Assembly: GCA_963711375.1 (NCBI GenBank)
Contig: CAVQDV010000005.1
Coordinates: 806,001 to 870,000, forward strand
From: CAVQDV01 sp963711375
GTDB lineage: Bacteria; Pseudomonadota; Gammaproteobacteria; Coxiellales; Coxiellaceae
Direction of reading: 5' to 3'
Length of the DNA stretch: 64,000 nt
Each line of letters begins with the position of its first letter. Within the stretch, counting starts at the first letter, position 1. Under the pieces are notes generated by a model, which did not search any database, was not told the DNA's origin, and worked only from the letters and a program-made list of their open reading frames with translations. Positions 33,001 to 40,386 of this stretch are shown here, piece after piece. Made by a program: the position numbers and the translations under genes.

Positions 33001-33874
33001 GCGCACCGAGCAATGCGATCACTCCGCCGAGAAGCGAGAGGAAGCTTGGCATTTCGCTTAAAATTAGCCAGCCCATGATCGTTGCGACTAGGGGCATGGT
33101 GTATAAGAAGGTACTGGCCTTTGAGGCTGGTAAATTCGCGAGAACGTAGCTCCAGCAGAGATAGCCAAGGGCGGCCGGAAAAATACCAAGATAAATAACG
33201 GATAAAGTGGCTGAAATTGGCGCTTGTTGAACATCGTGAAAAAGTTGAGGCGCATAAATCATCATAAAAAGTGACCCAGCCCAAATCGAAAAGGTAGTGA
33301 GTTCAATCGGATTAAATTTTCGTAATAAGGGTTTTTGCAATACCACATAAAGTGCACCACTAAGTGCTGCAATTAAATTATAAATAATACCAAAATCAAA
33401 ATGAGCTCCTGTACTTTCACCTTTAGCAATAATAAAAATACCAAATAAACTCATTGCAACACCCAGCCATTGTGGCCATTTTAATTTTTCTTTTAAAAAT
33501 ACAATCGCCAAAAAAATAACAAAGACAGGAATTAAACTAATTATAAAACTCGAAATTCCAGCAGGCACCGAAATTTCTCCATAATTTAAAGCGACATTGT
33601 AAATGGAAAACCCAACAAGGCCGAGCAGCATTAATAATAAAACTTCTTTTCCAGTGATATTTTTGGTTTTCGCGCTGCGAGAATATAAAAAAATCATGCA
33701 CACAGAAGCAATTAAATAGCGCATTAAAGCCATGGAACCAGGATGATAAGCTTTCAGCCCAGCCCGAATACCCACAAAGGCGGATGACCAGGTTAAAATA
33801 ACCGTAATTAAAGCCAAACTGATTTTAAAAATCGATGGCGTATTTTTTGGTATCATTGACTTGGTATTTTTCAT
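32936..33874 (-). CDS. EamA/DMT-family transporter with repeat-derived tail
   Basis: Inner-membrane exporter of the drug/metabolite family. About 312 residues with ten hydrophobic segments and two EamA repeats (typical: ILTWSSAFVGIRAGLKAYHPGS; later SGALYVVLQKPLL and IFPAALGYLCWSY). ATG 33874 is preferred: it lies six bases behind a TATAAT box, with no ribosome site, while the ATG at 33898 lies upstream of the -10 box. The last ~10 residues (SPLAGESI) come from the repeat at 32943. Substrate unknown. Confidence 0.87.
   Translation of the reverse strand: MKNTKSMIPKNTPSIFKISLALITVILTWSSAFVGIRAGLKAYHPGSMALMRYLIASVCMIFLYSRSAKTKNITGKEVLLLMLLGLVGFSIYNVALNYGEISVPAGISSFIISLIPVFVIFLAIVFLKEKLKWPQWLGVAMSLFGIFIIAKGESTGAHFDFGIIYNLIAALSGALYVVLQKPLLRKFNPIELTTFSIWAGSLFMMIYAPQLFHDVQQAPISATLSVIYLGIFPAALGYLCWSYVLANLPASKASTFLYTMPLVATIMGWLILSEMPSFLSLLGGVIALLGALMVNRKYQKKIVPSPLAGESI
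32943..32966. repeat. REP-like inner hairpin shared by the ends of apaH and the EamA gene
   Basis: CTCTCTCC-CGCAA-GGGGAGAGGGG. Both convergent reading frames run through it. Confidence 0.82.
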
Positions 33875-33880
33875 GGCGAG

Positions 33881-33909
33881 ATTATAACATGTGAACAAAA
33901 TAAGTCTAA
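33881..33909 (-). promoter_or_regulatory. Predicted promoter for a leaderless EamA mRNA
   Basis: Read on the minus strand: TTAGAC (33909-33904), 17 bases, TATAAT (33886-33881), then CTCGCC and the ATG at 33874. Confidence 0.7.
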
Positions 33910-34016
33910 TAATGACAATTAAAAGAGATAAAAATATCCGAAAAAAATAATTGCTTGCAAAAAAAATATATTACATGCCATAATTCGCTCCCAAGATTGA
34001 TAAGGATTCAAATCTG

Positions 34017-34241
34017 ATGAAACGTGAAAGAAACGAAAATAATTCGACCGATGACACAAAAGTTGGTTCTTCTTTAAAAGCTAGGAAAGCTGAACAATTA
34101 TCAGTATTTCGTGAGAGTGCATTACAAGAACTAGCTGATATGAAGAAGCGGATAGATGCTAGAAGAAAGCAGGCTGGCACTGATAGCCAGCATGCCGTAG
34201 CGGAATACAGCAGCACGATACCCCCGTTAAAGATCCGATAA
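34017..34241 (+). CDS. Small charged protein (74 aa)
   Basis: Not recognised. Lys/Arg/Glu-rich and helical, no signal or membrane segment. A plausible promoter (TTGCAA 33955-33960, 18 bases, CATAAT 33979-33984) lies upstream; the ribosome site (AAGGA) is rather far from the ATG. Its N-terminus (MKRERNENNS) resembles that of the convergent 911-residue protein (MKRSRDSENS), so it could be a fragment of a relative. It could be spurious. Confidence 0.4.
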   Translation: MKRERNENNSTDDTKVGSSLKARKAEQLSVFRESALQELADMKKRIDARRKQAGTDSQHAVAEYSSTIPPLKIR

Positions 34242-34284
34242 TGAGCCGCGCTGGGCCCATCTTAATTTGAGAAGTGCATGGCCT

Positions 34285-37020
34285 CTAGCAGAGGCCTGGT
34301 CGACTGGTTTCTTCAAACTCTTTAGCTGAACCTATATAGGTGTTTAGCAAGCGTTCTAAGATCAACAAATCATTCTGTATAATGTCAAATTCTTTTTCCT
34401 CGGCAGGAAAGTACACTTGTTTAAAGAAAGTCTGGTGCTCATTACTTAGCTTGCTCTCAATACCGGAACAAGTGTGTTCCAGTTTAAGTTGATTCTGGGC
34501 ATGTTTAAGCTCTGCTAAAAGGGATTCTCCCTCTACTCTGTCGAAAGAGGGAATTTGATCCATTAAATTCGTAATAGCTTGGTTTAAGTTTTCAAGATTT
34601 TTTTCACCTTCCTCAAGCATGGGTCTATTTTTAAGAATTATTTGCTTCTCTACTAGATTAACCAATTCTGGTGGTATTTTCGGGAGTTTTGTAAGTAGGT
34701 TATATCCATTACAAAGATTGACAATATCTACTTTTTGCCTCTCCAAAGCGCTTAAGGCCGTTTGCAGTTCTTGGCTCCCATTACTGATATTGCCTGCTAC
34801 CAAAATAAAATCTTCAATCTGTGGAACTTTCTCTGAAAATTCAACTATGGCTTTTTGGTATTGAGATAATTGTGTCTCCTCACACCCCTCAACCCGCTTC
34901 ACCTCATTAAATAATTGAAAATTGATTTTTCTTAAGCTTTCGGATCTCTCATGCACTTCATCTTTCCCAAGTAAGAATGTTTGGACCAGTTTATAAAAAG
35001 CATCGAGGGATTCCAGGCAAGAAGAAATTTCTGTATCAAGAATCGAACAATGGGCCACTAGGCTTCCTTCACTCATTTTCTGCTTAAGAAGTGTGTTAAT
35101 TTTCTGAAACCCTTCAATCCTTTTTTCCGCAACTTCATGTGTCTGGTCTAGGAATTTTTTAATCTTAGTATTGGGTTTAAGCCAAAAAAAATCTTGGTCG
35201 AAATAAATACTTCGGTACTTGCAGAGAATATTAAAATTTTCTTCATATTTTTTCACTACTTCGAAAATTGTTTTTGCTTCTGAAATGCACTGACGCATTT
35301 CAGGCAGAACCACTTTTTCAGGTGACATTTCTTTTTTTCGTCCTGCAAATCTGCCAGAATCCCTCAGGCTTAGTACGGCCCCGGGTCCGAAGAATTCTTG
35401 ATTTCTTGCCGAGATCATTTCTTTGGATGGGATCACCTCTTCTTTTTTACTTGTTAAAATTTTTAGGCAACTCAATTTTTTTTCAAGATCAACAAAGGTT
35501 TCCTTTATTTGTTCATTTCCAAAAAGAAAGATTCTTTCAACGAGGGAATCTGAATCGACTTTAAAAGCAAGAATTTCTTTTTTAAATTCGTTTATAATTT
35601 CAAAACAAAATTTGCCATCTTCTTCAAGATCCCAGGCCTCATCGACAAATTCTCCTAAAAATTCAGCTTCTTCCATAAAGGAGTGGATGACCTTGAATGT
35701 TCGATGGAGTCTCTCTACGTCAAAGACTACCTGGTATTTATGTTGCTCTAAATAATGGGTCTTTTTTTGATAGATTTCTTGCTGAAACTCAAAAAATTTA
35801 AGCAGAAAGTTAAATTTTTCAATGAGAGCGCCTAAGGGGACTTGGTAATTTTTATCGGAAGGACTCTCAAGCTCAAGACAAATTTTTAGTACTGTTACTT
35901 TTGCCTTTATCGCGTATAAAGCGACTTCCCTATTAGAGAAATCCAATGATTTAAAATCTTTAATTCTGGTTTTTTGATTTTTATCTAAAAACGACGATGC
36001 CTCGCTCAGAATTTTTTGATAATCTCCCGTTAAATCTGTTTTATCCATCAAATTTCTGATGGCTTGAGCTTGAAAAGAAAGCTTTTTGAATTCACCTTCC
36101 ATCTCCCAAATTTGTTCACACAATGTGGTGTCTAAAACATCCAAGTTCAAACTTCCTTTCAGAGAAAGGAGAAAATACCTGAAAAATTGGGTTTCTATTT
36201 CTATATTTTCAGTGCAGTGGGATAGAGCTAGTATTTTTTCTTTAAAGTCAGCTTCCTTTGGCCCTTTTTGAATTATTTCACCCAATTGGTCCAAAATTTG
36301 GTTTTTACCTTCCAACTTGCATCTTAACACTTCATGCACATTGGAAAGTTCATTATAAAGAAGGGAAATAGAAGAATTCATGGAATCGACCAAGGAGGTT
36401 TTTCCTACTTTAGCCACTAAAGAGTCCCAACTTGATTGCAGCGCTTGATATTTTTCTTCAAGGCGTAAAGAATAGGTTTTCATGTGGTCTGAAAATTTAA
36501 GAATTTTAACATTTTCGTTAAAACTGGGCATCCCTTTCTGAAAGCGCCAACTAGAAATAGTCGAAAGCAGATTTTCAAAGGCGTTTTGGGACGGATTAAA
36601 GTCATCCATTCCCCGATATCCGCATAGCAGAATAAGCGATTTTGACAGTTCATCCGAAACAGCCTTCAGTTCAGTTTGATGGTTCAATATTGTGTCTTGC
36701 TCATCGGCCTTCTCTCCGCCTTCTGCTTCCCATAACTTCCGCTTTGGAATTTTCCTAGGCTTGGGCTCTTCTTCAAGAAAATTATCTTCCTCTCCAGATC
36801 TTGGCTTACGACTACCTAAGACAAGCTTTTTCAGGGAAACGGTGTTAACTTCATTTTTAATGACTGGCGTTAGCGGTGAGGGCATGCTACTTGCTTCACT
36901 GCCCACTTCTCCCTCTTGCCCTTGCGAATCTCCGATCCCATCTAATTCACTACCCCCTTCTTCCTCTTGTCCTTGACTACAGCTTACGTCTGAATTTTCT
37001 GAATCTCTGGATCGTTTCAT
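34285..37020 (-). CDS. Large coiled-coil candidate effector with nuclear-localisation-like motif (911 aa)
   Basis: Not recognised. The N-terminal ~100 residues are acidic, low-complexity and partly duplicated (SQGQEEEGGSE and SQGQEGEVGSE), and are followed by a basic cluster PKPRKIPKRK (~residues 86-95) of the kind that acts as a nuclear import signal in eukaryotes. The rest is almost entirely helical, with long charged coiled-coil stretches and isolated Cys residues. No signal peptide or membrane helix. GAGGTGG ribosome site before ATG 37020. Size, composition and basic motif suggest a protein that works inside a eukaryotic host cell; this is inference. Confidence 0.7.
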   Translation of the reverse strand: MKRSRDSENSDVSCSQGQEEEGGSELDGIGDSQGQEGEVGSEASSMPSPLTPVIKNEVNTVSLKKLVLGSRKPRSGEEDNFLEEEPKPRKIPKRKLWEAEGGEKADEQDTILNHQTELKAVSDELSKSLILLCGYRGMDDFNPSQNAFENLLSTISSWRFQKGMPSFNENVKILKFSDHMKTYSLRLEEKYQALQSSWDSLVAKVGKTSLVDSMNSSISLLYNELSNVHEVLRCKLEGKNQILDQLGEIIQKGPKEADFKEKILALSHCTENIEIETQFFRYFLLSLKGSLNLDVLDTTLCEQIWEMEGEFKKLSFQAQAIRNLMDKTDLTGDYQKILSEASSFLDKNQKTRIKDFKSLDFSNREVALYAIKAKVTVLKICLELESPSDKNYQVPLGALIEKFNFLLKFFEFQQEIYQKKTHYLEQHKYQVVFDVERLHRTFKVIHSFMEEAEFLGEFVDEAWDLEEDGKFCFEIINEFKKEILAFKVDSDSLVERIFLFGNEQIKETFVDLEKKLSCLKILTSKKEEVIPSKEMISARNQEFFGPGAVLSLRDSGRFAGRKKEMSPEKVVLPEMRQCISEAKTIFEVVKKYEENFNILCKYRSIYFDQDFFWLKPNTKIKKFLDQTHEVAEKRIEGFQKINTLLKQKMSEGSLVAHCSILDTEISSCLESLDAFYKLVQTFLLGKDEVHERSESLRKINFQLFNEVKRVEGCEETQLSQYQKAIVEFSEKVPQIEDFILVAGNISNGSQELQTALSALERQKVDIVNLCNGYNLLTKLPKIPPELVNLVEKQIILKNRPMLEEGEKNLENLNQAITNLMDQIPSFDRVEGESLLAELKHAQNQLKLEHTCSGIESKLSNEHQTFFKQVYFPAEEKEFDIIQNDLLILERLLNTYIGSAKEFEETSRPGLC

Positions 37021-37216
37021 TGTTCCACCTCTATTATTTAAAGTATATGATAATATACTTAATGATTATTAAAGCAATCTTAAATCTCATGCTTTATCTA
37101 AAAAATATTTTTATATCTATTAAGACACCTAATCTCATTCTACAGGTATTCTATTTGATCTGTAATAGCTTACGTAATTATCGTTGAACCGCCCTCTGAT
37201 ATGGGTTAAGTTAAAC

Positions 37217-37311
37217 GAGAAGTTCCCGCTAACATGGGAACTCCTTCATAGTATTAACGCTGGCGCTCGGGGGAAGCCTTGCTCTCCCTGAAGACCCCCA
37301 GCTCTTAGGAG
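37217..37311. repeat. Partial multi-hairpin repeat ahead of the carbonic anhydrase gene
   Basis: AGAAGTTCCCGC...GGGAACTCCT, TATTAACGCTGGCGC, then GGGGGAAGCC...GACCCCCAGCT, a degenerate copy lacking the right hairpin. Its end merges with the AGGAGG ribosome site of the following gene. The rest of the 37021-37321 gap is AT-rich without a recognised feature. Confidence 0.78.
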
Positions 37312-37321
37312 GCCTCGCCCA

Positions 37322-37924
37322 ATGGACAGTTCCTTACATAAGATCCTTGAGGGATACCATAGCTTTCGAGATAAGTATGCCGAGGGTGACAATTCGGTGA
37401 TGCGCTATCTGGCTTACCATGGACAAAATCCTGAAGTGATGGTGGTGGCCTGTTGCGATTCCCGTGTAGATCCGGCGCTCATCTTACAATGCGATCCCGG
37501 CGATTTGTTTACCGTTCGCAATGTTGCCAATATTATTCCTCCCTATGAAAAAGATGATTTGCATCACGGCACCAGTGCGGCCCTGGAATTTGGCATTTGT
37601 TATTTAAAAGTGAAGCATTTGATTATTTTTGGGCACAGCCAGTGCGGCGGAATTGATGCGCTCCTTCATCAAAACGAGCTTGGTCAGGATGACTTTATTT
37701 CGAATTGGGTTTCTCTTATAAAAAAACCCGATCATATTCATGATGCAGAAGAACTCGCCAAGTCAGCTCTTCTTGAGTCCTATCAAAATTGCCTTAAATT
37801 TCCCTTTATTAAACAACGTGTCGATGAAAATATACTCCATATTCATTTATGGTATTTTAATATTAAACATGGAGAGATTTTGAGTTATTCGCAGGAAAGC
37901 GGGACTTTTGACCGCTTACTGTGA
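37322..37924 (+). CDS. Beta-class carbonic anhydrase
   Basis: Interconverts CO2 and bicarbonate in the cytoplasm. 200 residues; zinc ligands in CCDSRVDP (Cys, with the Asp-Arg pair) and FGHSQCGG (His and Cys). AGGAGG lies nine bases before the ATG, at the very edge of the degenerate repeat. It ends facing the APC permease gene. Confidence 0.94.
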   Translation: MDSSLHKILEGYHSFRDKYAEGDNSVMRYLAYHGQNPEVMVVACCDSRVDPALILQCDPGDLFTVRNVANIIPPYEKDDLHHGTSAALEFGICYLKVKHLIIFGHSQCGGIDALLHQNELGQDDFISNWVSLIKKPDHIHDAEELAKSALLESYQNCLKFPFIKQRVDENILHIHLWYFNIKHGEILSYSQESGTFDRLL

Positions 37925-37939
37925 TACAAAAATATAGAC

Positions 37940-37949
37940 GGGTGAGGGG
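37940..37949. repeat. Remnant of the REP-like repeat between two convergent genes
   Basis: GGGTGAGGGG followed by TAATA, the same outer arm as at 7600 and 13294. Too short for certainty. Confidence 0.4.
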
Positions 37950-37962
37950 TAATATTACACGC

Positions 37963-39342
37963 TTAACGCCATTTTTTTTGCTTGAAAATTAATAAAGACA
38001 AGGGCAAAAGCAATGCAATGACGAGACCAATGCTCAACATAGTGTGAAATAATTCCGCCTGATTCGCCTTTAAATCCGGCGGCGGATAAAAGCCGAAAAC
38101 GACTCCCGCGATCGATGTGCTAATTCCAAGAGCCATGAGCAACCACAACACTGGATTTCCGCCGGGAATTCTAAATCCTTTATGTTCGGTTGGCATTGGC
38201 CGCAAGCGAAGAGCGGCCACAAATAAAATCACATAATAAATCAAAGAAGTCTGCGACGTGAGCACAAGTAAGAGCCAAAATGAATCTGAAACTTTTGGAA
38301 AGACGAGAAAAGCCATCGTGATCAGCGTAAATAAAAAAGCCTCGCACAAAAGCACGCCGACAGGAGATTCATTTTTATTTGTTTTTTGAAGGAATTTGGC
38401 GACATGATTTTTTTGGCAGGCTACAAACATCCCTCGTGTGCAACCCAGCATCCAGGCCATGACACTGCCCATATTTCCCAATAAAACCAGCAAAAAAATG
38501 ACCAGTAATAAATAATGCAAATGAAATTGATTGAAGAAAACTGTTAGCGCATCGAGCATGCCGGTGACGACGCTCAATTTATTTCCAGGAATAATCAAAG
38601 AAATGGCGACAGCGGCCCCGGCGCTCAATAAAATAATCGCAATTCCTGAAATTAAAATACTCTTTGGAAAAGCCCGTTTGGGATTTACCACATTTCCCGC
38701 ATGAACCGCGGGTAGTTCCATTCCAAATAGGGATCCTACAATGGCAATCAAAGAACCCAAATTATTTAAGGCATGAAAATCTGGAATTATCGGCGTTTGC
38801 TTTGCTGAAACTGCCAAGGGATGTCCAGACCACCACCAATAATATCCGCAGAAAATAATCAAAAGAATCGGCAATATAATTCCGAATATTCCAGAAATGG
38901 TACTGATTAAGCTGGAAATTCGAATGCCCAAAAAATTTAAAAGGGTGATCATCCAGAAAAGGCCAGCGCTAAATCCCATGATGAAAAATCGATTCGTCGC
39001 CAATGCTGGATCAATAATATAAGCGCAATCGGAGGCGATGATGGAAAAAACGGCTGGATACCAGAGTAGATTGGAAACCCATAATAAGGCCACGGTAAAA
39101 AATCCTGCTTTTGAACTGAACGCTTCCTCAACCCAAATATAAGCTCCACCCGTTTGAGGTCGAGTGGTAGCGAGCTCTGCGACCATCAACATACAGGGAA
39201 GGAAAAAGCCAAGGGCTGCTAATAAATATAAAAAAGGAAGGGTAAATCCATAAATTGCGTTCGCCGACAAGGGCTGCAAATTAGCCACGATAACTATTTG
39301 CAGGAGAACAAGGGATGTCACACTCAAAAACTTCTTTTTCAC
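37963..39342 (-). CDS. APC-family amino acid permease
   Basis: Inner-membrane amino acid/polyamine/organocation transporter with about twelve hydrophobic segments; the family signature ELATTRPQTGGAYIWVEEAF is present, similar to glutamate/GABA antiporter-like proteins of Legionella. GTG 39342 is chosen as start because it gives MKKKFLSVTSLVLLQ, a normal family N-terminus, with GGAG six bases upstream. The longer frame from 39399 adds unconserved residues. About 459 residues. Substrate not predictable. Confidence 0.88.
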   Translation of the reverse strand: MKKKFLSVTSLVLLQIVIVANLQPLSANAIYGFTLPFLYLLAALGFFLPCMLMVAELATTRPQTGGAYIWVEEAFSSKAGFFTVALLWVSNLLWYPAVFSIIASDCAYIIDPALATNRFFIMGFSAGLFWMITLLNFLGIRISSLISTISGIFGIILPILLIIFCGYYWWWSGHPLAVSAKQTPIIPDFHALNNLGSLIAIVGSLFGMELPAVHAGNVVNPKRAFPKSILISGIAIILLSAGAAVAISLIIPGNKLSVVTGMLDALTVFFNQFHLHYLLLVIFLLVLLGNMGSVMAWMLGCTRGMFVACQKNHVAKFLQKTNKNESPVGVLLCEAFLFTLITMAFLVFPKVSDSFWLLLVLTSQTSLIYYVILFVAALRLRPMPTEHKGFRIPGGNPVLWLLMALGISTSIAGVVFGFYPPPDLKANQAELFHTMLSIGLVIALLLPLSLLIFKQKKWR

Positions 39343-39457
39343 AGGCAACTCCGGTGGGCAGTCAAGCATTTTACACAGTTTCCCCCGAGGATCAACCAAA
39401 AAGTTCTATTTTCGATCAAAATCCCAATGTCAAAGCCCCTAGCGGATCAATTTCCCA

Positions 39458-39600
39458 GGAGTCCCCGCTAAAGCGGGAACTCCTTCCTGGTATTAACGCC
39501 CTCAGCGGTGGGGATGACCGCTGGCACTCAAGGGGAGCCTTGCCCCCCCCTTGAGGACCCCCAGCTTTTTGCAGCAATTCCCGTACGGTGATGAATTCTC
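39458..39600. repeat. Multi-hairpin repeat upstream of the higBA-type module
   Basis: AGGAGTCCCCGCTAAAGCGGGAACTCCT, TCCTGGTATTAACGC, the AGCGGTGGGG...CCGCTGG hairpin, the CAAGGGGAGCC...CCCCTTG hairpin, GACCCCCAGC, and a decayed right end from 39573. No flanking direct repeat could be seen. Confidence 0.85.
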
Positions 39601-39648
39601 TCCAAAATTGTTAGAGTGCACAAAACTGAAATCAATGGATAAACCCCA

Positions 39649-39677
39649 TTGCAAACTAGGATACTCAGTATTATACT
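39649..39677 (+). promoter_or_regulatory. Predicted promoter of the toxin-antitoxin operon
   Basis: TTGCAA (39649-39654), 17 bases, TATACT (39672-39677), followed by GGAGG (39680-39684) and the ATG at 39695. Confidence 0.65.
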
Positions 39678-39694
39678 TTGGAGGATTGATATCG

Positions 39695-40075
39695 ATGAGG
39701 ATTTTTAAGACGAGAAGATTTGAACGTTGGGCTAGAAAAAAGAAAGTCAATAATTGGCAACTTATCGATGCAGTGAATGAAATTAATGCAGGCTTAGTAG
39801 ATGCTGATCTAGGAGGTCATTTAATAAAGCAGAGAGTGGCTCGGAGTGGACATGGTAAGCGAGGAGGTCACCGGACGTTAATAGTATTTAAGTCTGGTGA
39901 GAGGGCAGTCTTTGTATATGGCATTTCGAAGAATAATCAAGAAAATATCAATGAAAATGAAGAAAAAATCTGTAGATATCTTGCAAATTATTATTTGGAT
40001 TTAAATGAATTAGTTATACAAAAAATGTTGGACCAAAAAAAACTATTTGAGGTGGATTATGAAAAAGCGAATTAA
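39695..40075 (+). CDS. RelE/HigB-type toxin
   Basis: 126-residue ribosome-dependent mRNA-interferase-like toxin of the RelE group with the DUF1044-like signature MRIFKTRRFERWARKKK and SGHGKRGGHRTLIVFKSGERAVFVYGISKN. ATG 39695 is preferred over the long frame from 39551, which would run through the repeat element. It overlaps the antitoxin gene by 17 bases, toxin first, the usual order in higBA modules. Confidence 0.87.
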   Translation: MRIFKTRRFERWARKKKVNNWQLIDAVNEINAGLVDADLGGHLIKQRVARSGHGKRGGHRTLIVFKSGERAVFVYGISKNNQENINENEEKICRYLANYYLDLNELVIQKMLDQKKLFEVDYEKAN

Positions 40076-40382
40076 ACCAAACAAACGACTGCTGTTTGAA
40101 GCGCATGAAATGGCAAAAGACTTATTTTCAGTTGGCGCTATCGATATGGCAACGATGCGGGAATTTGATGCCATGTGCCTATCCAAGGTTCATGAGCTTT
40201 CACCGAGCAAAATCAAAGCCATTCGAAGAGAGGCAAAAGTCAGTCAATCCGTATTTGCGCTGATTATTAATGTAAGCCTCGCCGCCATTAAGCAATGGGA
40301 GCGAGGGGAAAGAAAGCCAAGTGGCGCCGCTTTAAAATTGTTAAATCTCGTCGAGGCTCGCGGCATTGATGCTATTATTTAA
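40059..40382 (+). CDS. HigA-type helix-turn-helix antitoxin
   Basis: 107 residues. An XRE-type helix-turn-helix (IKAIRREAKVSQSVFALI; VSLAAIKQWERGERKPSGAALKLLNLV) in the C-terminal half and a probable toxin-binding N-terminal region. GAGG lies upstream of ATG 40059. Expected to bind the toxin and repress the operon. Confidence 0.88.
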   Translation: MKKRIKPNKRLLFEAHEMAKDLFSVGAIDMATMREFDAMCLSKVHELSPSKIKAIRREAKVSQSVFALIINVSLAAIKQWERGERKPSGAALKLLNLVEARGIDAII

Positions 40383-40386
40383 CTAA

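Noticed and set aside
34619..37187. Several plus-strand open frames opposite the 911-residue gene (34619, 35268, 35423, 36692, 36876)
   Set aside because: They are antisense shadows of a long uninterrupted minus-strand gene and show no coding features of their own.
39551..39694. N-terminal extension of the RelE-type toxin from an upstream start
   Set aside because: It would be translated from the palindromic repeat, has no ribosome site, and the family N-terminus begins at 39695 behind GGAGG.
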